A stretch of DNA of 34,069 bases from a virus. How positions within the stretch are numbered: position 1 is the stretch's first letter; each line of letters starts with the position of its first letter. The notes under the pieces are model-generated. The model was given only the letters and a program-made list of their open reading frames with translations, was not told the origin of the DNA and ran no database searches. Both the position numbers and the translations under genes were made by a program. Location of the stretch: positions 2,204 through 36,272 of IMG/VR virus record IMGVR_UViG_3300030107_000865. One strand, 5' to 3'. Positions 13,780 to 19,794 of the stretch are shown piece by piece.

Positions 13780-13807
13780 TTGACATACATTATGTATACA
13801 TTATAAT
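13780..13807 (+). promoter_or_regulatory. rightward sigma70 promoter 2 with spacer palindrome
   Basis: TTGACA (13780-13785), 16-base spacer, TATAAT (13802-13807); both boxes are perfect. The palindrome ATGTATACAT (13792-13801) fills the spacer up to the -10 box, an ideal place for a repressor. Its TGTATACA core also occurs at 13511-13518. Confidence 0.75.
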
Positions 13808-13810
13808 ATA

Positions 13811-13888
13811 CTTAAAGTATCTTAAAGTTAACCTTAATCTCCTACTCCTTTAGTTTAATTATTAATGTTACTTTAAGAATACTTTAAG
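13811..13888 (+). repeat. CTTAAAG/CTTTAAG array, including copy B of the 46-bp repeat
   Basis: CTTAAAG at 13811 and 13821 (10 bases apart) and the inverted CTTTAAG at 13871 and 13882 (11 bases apart) are arranged symmetrically downstream of promoter 2. Positions 13821-13867 match 6574-6619 (other strand) at 40 of 46 positions. The spacing of about one helical turn suggests cooperative binding by one protein. Confidence 0.7.
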
Positions 13889-13932
13889 TATACTAGTAAC
13901 GAAGAATTAAATTAGAGGGGAAGGAGTATTTT

Positions 13933-14238
13933 CTGTCGTTTGTTCTTGACAAAGAACTCGAAGAAAGTATAACTAGTGCCATGCCAAAGACACAAACGTA
14001 TATTAGCGATAATGTCTTGCAAGAATTTTATAATGCTTTAGCTGACGGTGATGAATCAAGACTAAGAAGGTGTCATATACCACGTTCTGATGTTTTCTAT
14101 GTCCGAGAAAAGATACACCAAGACACCGGGGTGCGATACACACTAGACCACGTAGAGAGAGCAATGTATCTGGAAGGAATGCTTGAAGCAAAAGATGTAT
14201 ATAAGCCGCACTTAAAAAGAAAAAACTATGGCACATGA
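13933..14238 (+). CDS. hypothetical protein, first rightward gene, probable CTG start
   Basis: About 101 aa if begun at CTG 13933, which lies 6 bases after a strong AGGGGAAGGAG site; the first ATG (13981, 85 aa) has no ribosome site. The frame is open between CTG and ATG and reads naturally (LDKELEESITSA). The family is not recognised; the protein is mostly helical, with a segment FYVREKIHQDTG that could be part of a DNA-binding fold. Being first behind two strong promoters, it may be regulatory. The stop overlaps the next gene by 11 bases. Confidence 0.6.
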   Translation: MSFVLDKELEESITSAMPKTQTYISDNVLQEFYNALADGDESRLRRCHIPRSDVFYVREKIHQDTGVRYTLDHVERAMYLEGMLEAKDVYKPHLKRKNYGT

Positions 14239-14521
14239 AAAAAGAAGAGCAGCACTCCTAAAGAAACACAACCTAAAGGGAGTCAACAAGCCTAAGAGGA
14301 CACCAGACCACAAAACTAAGTCCCACATGGTTCTTGCACAACAAGGTCACGAGCTAAAGTTAATACGTTTTGGACAGCAGGGGGTTAAAGGAGCAGGTAA
14401 AAATCCGAAGACTGCTAGAGATAAAGCACGAAAAAAATCATATTATGCACGACATGATGCACAAGATTCAAAGCCAAGTAAAATGTCAGCACGATATTGG
14501 TCACATAAAGTAAAATGGTAG
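14228..14521 (+). CDS. small basic conserved phage protein (DUF6321-like)
   Basis: 97 aa, very basic. RFGQQGVKGAGKNPKTARDKARKKSYYARHD followed by KMSARYWSHKVKW matches a small family common in marine phages and large DNA viruses, where the KKSxxARH...KMSAxYWxxKVKW core is constant; I recall the label DUF6321. Function unknown. The charge suggests binding to DNA or packaging with it. Confidence 0.65.
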   Translation: MAHEKRRAALLKKHNLKGVNKPKRTPDHKTKSHMVLAQQGHELKLIRFGQQGVKGAGKNPKTARDKARKKSYYARHDAQDSKPSKMSARYWSHKVKW

Positions 14522-14530
14522 GAGAACATT

Positions 14531-14644
14531 ATGGCTGAGAAAAAATTTAAAGACGCAGCAGGAAAAGGAGGTCAGAAAGAACTAACTATGGCTGAGAAAA
14601 AATTTAAAGATACAAAAGGAAAGGGGGGTAAGAAAGAATTAAAG
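14531..14644 (+). repeat. 57-bp tandem direct repeat, two copies
   Basis: 14531-14587 and 14588-14644 are in-frame copies that differ at a minority of positions. This is the DNA basis of the duplicated 19-residue N-terminus. Confidence 0.8.
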
Positions 14645-15064
14645 TTTCAAGACCTTCCTTTTATTGAAAGAATGGTAGTAAGAGTTTTAGACCATTTTCA
14701 AGGATATGATACTTATGACCCTAAAGGTAATTTAAAAAAAATTCCTAAACATCTTTTAACTATTACTGATAAACAAAGAGAAGAGTGGAATAAGATTGAC
14801 CCAAGTAGTCTTAGAGATTTTGATAGAAACCCTATAAAATATTTAATGAACTCTGAGTTGTTTCAGCAGAAACATAACAAAGGTGGGTTAATAAAGAAGA
14901 AGAAGAAAATGAACGTAGGTGGTCTTACTTCTTCTGCTATGCAGAATGGCTTGAGCAGAAAAATTAATCCCTCTACTGGACTAACCATGAACAAGGGCGG
15001 CATGACGGACTACCGTAAGTCAGGGATGTTCTACGGTGGTGGAATGGCGAGAAGAGGTAAGTAG
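14531..15064 (+). CDS. hypothetical Lys/Gly-rich protein with duplicated N-terminus
   Basis: 177 aa. Residues 1-19 (MAEKKFKDAAGKGGQKELT) are repeated almost exactly as residues 20-38, so there are two possible ATG starts (14531 and 14588). The first has GGAG at the right distance. A central globular part (about 40-110) carries LPFIERMVVRVLDHFQGYD. The C-terminus is low in complexity with NKGGL, NVGGL, NKGGM and YGGGM motifs that recur in other late proteins here. Probably a minor virion protein; function unknown. Confidence 0.65.
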   Translation: MAEKKFKDAAGKGGQKELTMAEKKFKDTKGKGGKKELKFQDLPFIERMVVRVLDHFQGYDTYDPKGNLKKIPKHLLTITDKQREEWNKIDPSSLRDFDRNPIKYLMNSELFQQKHNKGGLIKKKKKMNVGGLTSSAMQNGLSRKINPSTGLTMNKGGMTDYRKSGMFYGGGMARRGK

Positions 15065-15414
15065 TGGCAAATGTCCTCAGCACCTCACGGCTGAAGAATG
15101 TAAAGACAGACTTAACGACTACTAACGCTACCACAGTTTATACCTGTCCTGCTCTCACCGTATCTGTAATACAGTCTATGATAGTATCAGAAGACAGTAA
15201 TAATGCTGATACAATAACAGTTACAATAACAAACGGCAGCGATGTGTTTAGTGTGTATAAGGATAAGGCTGTTGGTGCTAAGGGGACAGTGGAGCTATTT
15301 ACCAGAGACTTAATACTAACCTCTAGTGACATTATCAAAGTAACGGCAGGTACAGCAAATAGACTACACGTTATTACATCTATTGTGGAAATACCGAAGA
15401 CAACAGCTGCATAG
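15064..15414 (+). CDS. probable virion structural protein
   Basis: 116 aa from a GTG that overlaps the previous stop by one base, with GAGG upstream. Threonine, serine and valine-rich, with alternating beta strands throughout (TVSVIQSMIVSE, ADTITVTITNGSDVFSVYKD, TVELFTRDLILTSSDIIKVT). This is the look of small head, neck or tail beta-sandwich proteins. No family match that I can name. Confidence 0.6.
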   Translation: MANVLSTSRLKNVKTDLTTTNATTVYTCPALTVSVIQSMIVSEDSNNADTITVTITNGSDVFSVYKDKAVGAKGTVELFTRDLILTSSDIIKVTAGTANRLHVITSIVEIPKTTAA

Positions 15415-15453
15415 TAGTTATGCAAAAAATAAAGTGGTAATTTTTTCTAATTA

Positions 15454-15462
15454 TGGTATAAT
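15454..15462 (+). promoter_or_regulatory. extended -10 promoter for the DUF1127 gene
   Basis: TGGTATAAT is a perfect extended -10 element (TGn plus TATAAT). The -35 region (about 15434-15439) is poor, as allowed for this class. A small stem-loop TGCATA/TATGCA (15408-15424) lies just upstream over the previous stop. Confidence 0.5.
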
Positions 15463-15490
15463 TGACTTGCAATAAACAAGGAGATATGCT

Positions 15491-15667
15491 ATGATTAGAT
15501 TTGTAAGTAGGCTAGTAAAACGAGTACGAGAAAACCAGAAGAAACGTCAGGCTTGTAAAGACTTAAATAAGTTTACTGACAGAGAACTTTGGGATATAGG
15601 TCTAACTAGGGGTGATATATACAATAGAGTATACAATTTAGATAAGATGAGGAAGTCTGGATGGTAG
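15491..15667 (+). CDS. DUF1127 domain protein
   Basis: 58 aa. A basic helix (VSRLVKRVRENQKKRQA) is followed by LNKFTDRELWDIGLTRGDIYNRVYNLD, which is the DUF1127 signature (L-x-D-R-x-L-x-D-I-G-L-T-R-x-D-I). DUF1127 proteins are small bacterial proteins, abundant in Alphaproteobacteria, reported to affect nutrient stress responses and RNA turnover. AAGGAG lies 7 bases before the ATG, and the gene seems to have its own promoter, so it looks like a moron inserted in the late operon. The stop overlaps the next gene by 7 bases. Confidence 0.85.
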   Translation: MIRFVSRLVKRVRENQKKRQACKDLNKFTDRELWDIGLTRGDIYNRVYNLDKMRKSGW

Positions 15668-15828
15668 TAAACGCAGCTAAAAATTACACAAAACCTAAAA
15701 TGAGAAAGAACCTAGTGGCAAAGATAAAGGCAGGAAGCAAAGGGGGTAAGCCCGGTCAGTGGTCTGCACGTAAGGCACAGATGGTTGCTAAACAATATAA
15801 GGCGAAGGGTGGGGGTTACACCTCCTAG
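15661..15828 (+). CDS. small basic conserved phage protein (KPGQWSARKAQ family)
   Basis: 55 aa. NYTKPKMRKNLVAKIKAGSKGG followed by KPGQWSARKAQMVAKQYKAKGGGY is nearly identical to a short family widespread in phages and large algal viruses, function unknown. I recall it as one half of DUF5872-type proteins, whose other half resembles the gene at 16689. GAGGAAG precedes the ATG. Strong positive charge suggests nucleic acid contact. Confidence 0.7.
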   Translation: MVVNAAKNYTKPKMRKNLVAKIKAGSKGGKPGQWSARKAQMVAKQYKAKGGGYTS

Positions 15829-16550
15829 TGCCGTATTTACAGAGTAACATACCCTACTTTAAAGCGTGGGTAAGAAGAGAGTATACGTGTAACTTTGAAC
15901 AGTACCACGGTGAGTTTTTACACGCAATGGTAATAGCCGTAACGAGTATGCCAAACCGAAGTTTAAGTTTTCAGGTTATTTTTACTGGCTGTGAGTCAGA
16001 TGATACTGATGAACCGAATGTACACGGTGGAGCAATGTGGGCGAGAATGCCCATCACAGGATTGGTTGGTGACACACCTTACGAGCAATGGCCGCAAGAG
16101 TTACCACCATACGTAGCACAGCCTTGGGACTGTATGTCGCATGACCACTCAGTCTACGTTTTGAATAGAGCAACTCCTGCTCCTTGGATAGCCAAGATAG
16201 ATGGAGAGTTCTATCCTGCTAAATACTACTTCACTGTAGACTATACAAACAGTGAGATAGCTGATGACCCGGCACAACACAAACAGAGTCATGTGCTAGA
16301 GTTAATGGAAGCAGGAGAGTATACTGGTAACATAGTAGCGTTACCAAACAACAGAGTACGAGTAACACACCCTGCATGGTTTGAGACAGGGGAAGGACCA
16401 CCAGACTTTAAACCAAGTCAACAGGTTTTTCATTCAAAACAAGATACTGAGTATGTATGGGACACTCAGCGAGTATTTAACAACTTATATAACGAGGAGA
16501 AGAAGAATGGCTGCAAAAAAGAAAATGCCAATGATAAAAAAGAACGGTAA
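15828..16550 (+). CDS. conserved marine phage protein of unknown function
   Basis: 240 aa from a GTG that overlaps the previous stop (TAGTG). MPYLQSNIPYFKAWVRREY then GGAMWARMPI, QPWDCMSHDHSVYVL, YYFTVDY, HKQSHVLELMEAGEYTGNIVALPNNRV and HPAWF are blocks I recognise from cyanophage and pelagiphage genomes, where the protein is conserved but unassigned. It is globular and rich in Trp, His and Pro, without membrane segments. Its last 44 bases overlap the next gene in another frame. Confidence 0.75.
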   Translation: MPYLQSNIPYFKAWVRREYTCNFEQYHGEFLHAMVIAVTSMPNRSLSFQVIFTGCESDDTDEPNVHGGAMWARMPITGLVGDTPYEQWPQELPPYVAQPWDCMSHDHSVYVLNRATPAPWIAKIDGEFYPAKYYFTVDYTNSEIADDPAQHKQSHVLELMEAGEYTGNIVALPNNRVRVTHPAWFETGEGPPDFKPSQQVFHSKQDTEYVWDTQRVFNNLYNEEKKNGCKKENANDKKER

Positions 16551-16689
16551 GAAGATTCCTGCTTTTGCTGCAGACGGTAAAGGTAAGATGGCTAAGGGTG
16601 GCATGATGAAGAAAAAAGGCTACGCTAAGGGTGGAATGAAGAAGAAGGGTTATGCTAAAGGCGGCATGATGAAAAAGAAGAAGAAGTAA
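16507..16689 (+). CDS. small Lys/Gly/Met repeat protein
   Basis: 60 aa. MAAKKKMPMIKKNGKKIPAF is followed by three KGGM units, two of them inside KKKGYAKGGM decamers, and a poly-lysine end. GAGGAG lies 7 bases before the ATG. Such KGYAKGGM repeat proteins occur in other marine phage contigs. Extreme basicity suggests DNA condensation or a virion internal role, but this is inference. Confidence 0.65.
   Translation: MAAKKKMPMIKKNGKKIPAFAADGKGKMAKGGMMKKKGYAKGGMKKKGYAKGGMMKKKKK
16591..16680 (+). repeat. in-frame tandem repeats coding for KKKGYAKGGM
   Basis: Units of about 30-36 bases built on GGCATGATGAAGAAAAAAGG are repeated with small length differences, the kind of sequence that expands and contracts by slippage. 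Confidence 0.65.
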
Positions 16690-16937
16690 TGGCACTTGCA
16701 AAAAGCCAACGTAGTCTTAAATCTTGGGGAAAACAAAAATGGAGAACCAAAAGTGGTAAACCCAGTGGTAAAACTGGAGAACGCTACCTCCCATCAGCTG
16801 CCATTAAAGCACTTTCTCCCCAAGAGTACGCAGCAACAACTAGAGCTAAAAGAAAAGGCACGAAGGCAGGAAAGCAATTTGTTAAGCAACCTAAAGGCAT
16901 CGCTAAGAAAACCAGAAGTTATCGAAAGGTTACATAA
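16689..16937 (+). CDS. small basic conserved phage protein (DUF5872-like)
   Basis: 82 aa, very basic. SQRSLKSWGKQKWRTKSGKPSGKTGERYLP followed by ALSPQEYAATTRAKRKGTKAGKQF matches a small family found in marine phages and, as I recall, fused to the KPGQWSARKAQ block in other viruses and algae (DUF5872). Function unknown. It starts on the base where the previous gene ends. A second open frame (about 16696-16956) overlaps the whole gene. Confidence 0.7.
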   Translation: MALAKSQRSLKSWGKQKWRTKSGKPSGKTGERYLPSAAIKALSPQEYAATTRAKRKGTKAGKQFVKQPKGIAKKTRSYRKVT

Positions 16938-16952
16938 CGTGGGGTACTTTGA

Positions 16953-17231
16953 ATGATTGTAGAGACTTGGTTTATAGTAGCCGTGATGTTAGGAGTCCAC
17001 TCAGATGGGACACAAGATGTGTACATATTTGAAAAACCGAAAGAACACGGTCACTTCCACAGTTCAGTGGAGTGTAGAGAATTTGTACGAGATAACCCTA
17101 TTCCTATTATAAAGGCACTAGCAAACCAATATGGTAGAAGACCTATTCAAAAAGTTTTATGCGTTCCTGAAGAGAATGTTCTTAAATTCGTGGAAGAACA
17201 AGACATAAGTAACTTGGATGCCAGAATATAG
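16953..17231 (+). CDS. small protein with N-terminal hydrophobic segment
   Basis: 92 aa. Residues 5-15 are hydrophobic (TWFIVAVMLGV), followed by DGTQDVYIFEKP and a helical domain with two cysteines. It may be membrane-anchored or secreted. Similar proteins with a DGTQDVY(I/L)FEKP block occur in marine phages; function unknown. The ATG overlaps the end of an alternative frame as ATGA. It overlaps the next gene by 14 bases. Confidence 0.65.
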   Translation: MIVETWFIVAVMLGVHSDGTQDVYIFEKPKEHGHFHSSVECREFVRDNPIPIIKALANQYGRRPIQKVLCVPEENVLKFVEEQDISNLDARI

Positions 17232-17397
17232 GCATGGTCCTTACAGCATTGCAGGAGCAAAGTTAGTAACTTGCGAAGTATGTGGGCATCAACACAGGAG
17301 TACACATTGTATATTCTGTGAAAAAACTGGAGACAATGGCGATTGGATAGAAAAAGTTATAGAAGAAAAGAAGAAGAAGAAAGATGATAACGGCTGA
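17218..17397 (+). CDS. zinc-ribbon miniprotein
   Basis: 59 aa. Two CxxC knuckles (C19, C22, C31, C34) with HQHRST between them look like the ribosomal L32-type zinc ribbon, followed by an acidic helix and a lysine-rich end. Function unknown; such ribbons bind nucleic acid or proteins. It overlaps both neighbours by 14 bases. Confidence 0.6.
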   Translation: MPEYRHGPYSIAGAKLVTCEVCGHQHRSTHCIFCEKTGDNGDWIEKVIEEKKKKKDDNG

Positions 17398-17626
17398 GAA
17401 GTTAGATTCATGGAGACTAGTTCCGAGAGCATTAATACTATCGTATATGGTTGTATTTTACCAAACGTGTAACTGGTTTATGAATTTACCAGACCCTAAT
17501 AATGCACAGGCAGGATTTGTTTCTGTTGTTGTGGGAGCAGGAGCAGCATGGTTTGGATTGTATGTTAACGGAAACCGAGCAAGTGTTCAAGTTTCATCTA
17601 AAACTGAAAATAGGGAGAGCAGATGA
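17384..17626 (+). CDS. two-helix membrane protein, holin-like
   Basis: 80 aa. Membrane helices at about 12-32 (LVPRALILSYMVVFYQTCNWF) and 43-61 (AGFVSVVVGAGAAWFGLYV), with a polar Ser-rich tail. Size and topology fit a class II holin or antiholin. It lies in the lysis region, three genes before the three-helix holin. The MITAEKLDxWRxxPR start and LPDP loop are shared with marine phage proteins. Confidence 0.65.
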   Translation: MITAEKLDSWRLVPRALILSYMVVFYQTCNWFMNLPDPNNAQAGFVSVVVGAGAAWFGLYVNGNRASVQVSSKTENRESR

Positions 17627-17709
17627 TTACTAAAATTAGAAAATATTTTAAAAGATTATGGTGTGCATTGTTAAACAAAAAATGCCATGACGAGTGTGAC
17701 TGCGTATAA
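17623..17709 (+). CDS. 28-aa Cys-rich peptide
   Basis: 28 aa: basic N-terminal helix (MITKIRKYFKRLWCALL) and a CHDECDC tail. GGGAG lies before the ATG, and the start overlaps the previous stop as ATGA. Small basic peptides with a Cys-rich tail are a recurring marine phage type; the cysteines could bind metal. Function unknown. Confidence 0.5.
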   Translation: MITKIRKYFKRLWCALLNKKCHDECDCV

Positions 17710-17863
17710 GACATACCCTTGTCCTATATGTGATAAACCAGTTCCAATATATAACGTACTTACTATCAAAAAAGAGTGGAAAGAGATGAAGGGTATTTGT
17801 GAACCCTGCTACAAAAAACAAATGGATAGGAAGTATAATACTAAAGAAAAGGATAAGAAATGA
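17687..17863 (+). CDS. second zinc-ribbon miniprotein
   Basis: 58 aa. CPIC (C12, C15) and CEPC (C38, C41) form a four-cysteine zinc site, followed by a lysine-rich helix. It overlaps the 28-aa peptide by 23 bases and the holin start by 4 bases (ATGA). Function unknown. Confidence 0.6.
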   Translation: MTSVTAYKTYPCPICDKPVPIYNVLTIKKEWKEMKGICEPCYKKQMDRKYNTKEKDKK

Positions 17864-18219
17864 TAGGAACAATACTTAGTTCGGTATCTAATTTGGCATC
17901 CTCTTACCTTGATGGTAAGGTTGCAGTTCAAAAGGCTGAAGCAACCATTCGCATGAAAGAAGCCACAGGTGAGATTGATTGGGACTTAGCTGCTATGAGG
18001 GCATCACAGTCCTCGTGGAAAGATGAATGGCTGACTTTACTTTTCAGCATTCCTCTAGTACTGAGCTTCTGTGGTGAATGGGGTAGGGCGATAGTGGCAG
18101 ATGGATTTACAGCACTCGCAGGAATGCCGCAGTGGTATCAGATTGCGTTGGGTGCTATTGTGTCTGCAAGCTTTGCCACACGGTCTGCAAGTAAGTTTTT
18201 TGGCAAAAGAAAGAAATGA
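17860..18219 (+). CDS. holin, GTA-type three-helix family
   Basis: 119 aa. An N-terminal amphipathic region is followed by QSSWKDEWLTLLFSIPLVLSF (first membrane helix about 57-72), a GFTALAGMPQWYQ loop, and the helix about 92-107, ending in a basic tail. The SSWKDEW...P.WY pattern matches the GTA_holin_3TM family of alphaproteobacterial phages and gene transfer agents. It should make the membrane lesion that releases the M15 endolysin encoded shortly downstream. It overlaps the genes on both sides by 4 bases. Confidence 0.85.
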   Translation: MIGTILSSVSNLASSYLDGKVAVQKAEATIRMKEATGEIDWDLAAMRASQSSWKDEWLTLLFSIPLVLSFCGEWGRAIVADGFTALAGMPQWYQIALGAIVSASFATRSASKFFGKRKK

Positions 18220-18290
18220 ACAGGCAAGCTCTACTTACCCACTGCTTTATGTTCGTGTTTGGTTGCCTAGTGGTATATATAATATTATGA
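18216..18290 (+). CDS. 24-aa membrane peptide
   Basis: 24 aa: MNRQALLTHC followed by a hydrophobic stretch (FMFVFGCLVVYIIL) with two cysteines. It overlaps the holin stop and the next gene by 4 bases each (ATGA). It could be a minimal lysis accessory or spanin-like peptide; the evidence is position only, and its ribosome site is weak. Confidence 0.4.
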   Translation: MNRQALLTHCFMFVFGCLVVYIIL

Positions 18291-18559
18291 CAACAATAAC
18301 AGCAACGCACTCGTATAACAACACTAATTCGTATAATACGACCAATACGACAATAAACAACTTGACAATAACCCCTGATAAGAGTTATAATAGCCACAGA
18401 GTTGTAACACAGAAGTATCAACTTGATTTACAGCAAAGGTTTCAAGATGCAATGAGAGCCTTGTTGTATATGTTGTTAATGCAAACATTATTTAAGAATC
18501 AAATGTTTGATATGTTAGGTGCTGTAAAGTACCATAGGTCAATAGATTGGAGAGCATAA
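18287..18559 (+). CDS. Asn/Thr-rich small protein in the lysis cassette
   Basis: 90 aa from the ATG at 18287. The first half is strikingly rich in Asn and Thr (many NT pairs), and the second half is helical (QRFQDAMRALLYMLLMQTLF), which might lie on a membrane. It sits between holin and endolysin, where spanins or lysis inhibitors are often found, but has no lipobox. The start depends on coupling, since no good ribosome site is seen. Confidence 0.5.
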   Translation: MTTITATHSYNNTNSYNTTNTTINNLTITPDKSYNSHRVVTQKYQLDLQQRFQDAMRALLYMLLMQTLFKNQMFDMLGAVKYHRSIDWRA

Positions 18560-18561
18560 AC

Positions 18562-19029
18562 ATGCCATTTCACTTATCAAAGAAAAGTTATAGAAAGTTA
18601 GAGGGGGTAAATCCTCAGTTAGTAGAAACTGTAGAGAAAGCCATAAAGCTGTCTAAAGTGGACTTCGGAGTTATTTATGGAGTTCGTACACTTGCAGAAC
18701 AACAAAAGCTTTATGACGCAGGACGGTCACAAACAATGCGCAGCAAACATCTTTTACAGGATGACGATACATCACATGCTGTGGACTTAATGGCATACGA
18801 TGGCAAAAAACCATGTTGGGAATTAAACCTGTATGATGACATTGCTGATGCAATGAAGACTGCTGCTAAAGAAACTGGAGCTAGAATAAGGTGGGGAGCG
18901 GCATGGAATATAGATAATATAGCTGAATGGGATAGACCAATGGAAGATGCTATGAACCACTATATAGACGTAAGACGTAATCAGGGCAGAAGACCATTTA
19001 TTGATGGTCCACATTTTGAGTTAAACTAA
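18562..19029 (+). CDS. endolysin, M15 peptidase (L-Ala-D-Glu peptidase type)
   Basis: 155 aa from the ATG at 18562 (GGAG 9 bases upstream; an upstream TTG is unlikely). FGVIYGVRTLAEQQKLYDAG, then SKH (H63) and SHAVDL (D75), then IRWGAAW and DGPHFEL (H151) are the zinc-binding pattern of VanY/M15_4-type phage endolysins such as T5 Lys. It cuts the peptide part of peptidoglycan. Four extra residues (QDDD) lie between H63 and D75 compared with the simplest SxHxxGxAxD form. The gene abuts the small terminase. Confidence 0.92.
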   Translation: MPFHLSKKSYRKLEGVNPQLVETVEKAIKLSKVDFGVIYGVRTLAEQQKLYDAGRSQTMRSKHLLQDDDTSHAVDLMAYDGKKPCWELNLYDDIADAMKTAAKETGARIRWGAAWNIDNIAEWDRPMEDAMNHYIDVRRNQGRRPFIDGPHFELN

Positions 19030-19391
19030 TGGCACTGACAGAAAAACAACAGAAGTTTTTAGATGTACTCTTTGAAGAAGCACGAGGTAATCCTGTAGAA
19101 GCAAAGAAGCTTGCAGGGTATAGTGAGAATGTTGCAACGTCTTCTATTACAAACTCTTTAAAAGAACAAATAGCTGACTTAACTAAACAGTTTATTTCTT
19201 CTTCAGCCACTAAGGCTGCTTATTCTATGTATGAAGTAATGCACAGTCCTACAGATTTAGGCAATAAAGAGAAGATGATAGCAGCTAAAGACGTACTAGA
19301 CCGTAGTGGATTTACTAAAACAGATAAGGTGGAGGTAACGGCAGCTAGTCCTCTGTTTATCCTACCACCGAAGAACGATGAGAACGACTAA
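19029..19391 (+). CDS. terS: terminase small subunit
   Basis: 120 aa. LTEKQQKFLDVLFEEARGNPVEAKKLAGY is the typical helix-turn-helix opening of phage small terminases. The middle is helical (oligomerisation), and the tail PLFILPPKNDEND is acidic. It recognises phage DNA and recruits the large subunit encoded two genes downstream. It overlaps the preceding stop by one base and the next gene by 14. Confidence 0.85.
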   Translation: MALTEKQQKFLDVLFEEARGNPVEAKKLAGYSENVATSSITNSLKEQIADLTKQFISSSATKAAYSMYEVMHSPTDLGNKEKMIAAKDVLDRSGFTKTDKVEVTAASPLFILPPKNDEND

Positions 19392-19794
19392 AGACTGGAA
19401 ACTTCCTGCACCTGAGGAAACAGAAGATGGGTTTGATTGGCAACCTGTTGTGCGAGTAGGACGAACTGTACCTTTTGGTTATGAGCAAGACCCAAATGAT
19501 AAAGATGTTCTCCTACCTATAGTAGAAGAGTTAAATTTATTAGAGAAGGCTAAAAAGTATTTAAAACAGTACAGCTACAGGGATGTATCGAATTGGTTAA
19601 GTGAGCAGTCTGGACGTTCTATATCACATGTAGGTTTAATGAAGAGAGTAAAACTTGAACAAAAGCGTAAGAGAGAAGCTTCAAACCAACGCTATCTTGC
19701 CCAAAGGTACAAAGAAGCCCTTGAGAAAGCAGAAAAAATCGAAGCCAATAGATACGGTGGAAGAACCCAAGGTATACGCACAAGCGAAGCCTGA
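19378..19794 (+). CDS. hypothetical protein between the terminase subunits
   Basis: 138 aa. Residues about 62-85 (YSYRDVSNWLSEQSGRSISHVGL) resemble a helix-turn-helix of the resolvase/recombinase type, followed by a long charged helix (KRVKLEQKRKREASNQRYLAQRYKEALEKAEK). A protein of this kind often precedes TerL in marine phages. A role in packaging or DNA recognition is inferred. It overlaps TerL by up to 140 bases depending on the TerL start. Confidence 0.65.
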   Translation: MRTTKDWKLPAPEETEDGFDWQPVVRVGRTVPFGYEQDPNDKDVLLPIVEELNLLEKAKKYLKQYSYRDVSNWLSEQSGRSISHVGLMKRVKLEQKRKREASNQRYLAQRYKEALEKAEKIEANRYGGRTQGIRTSEA

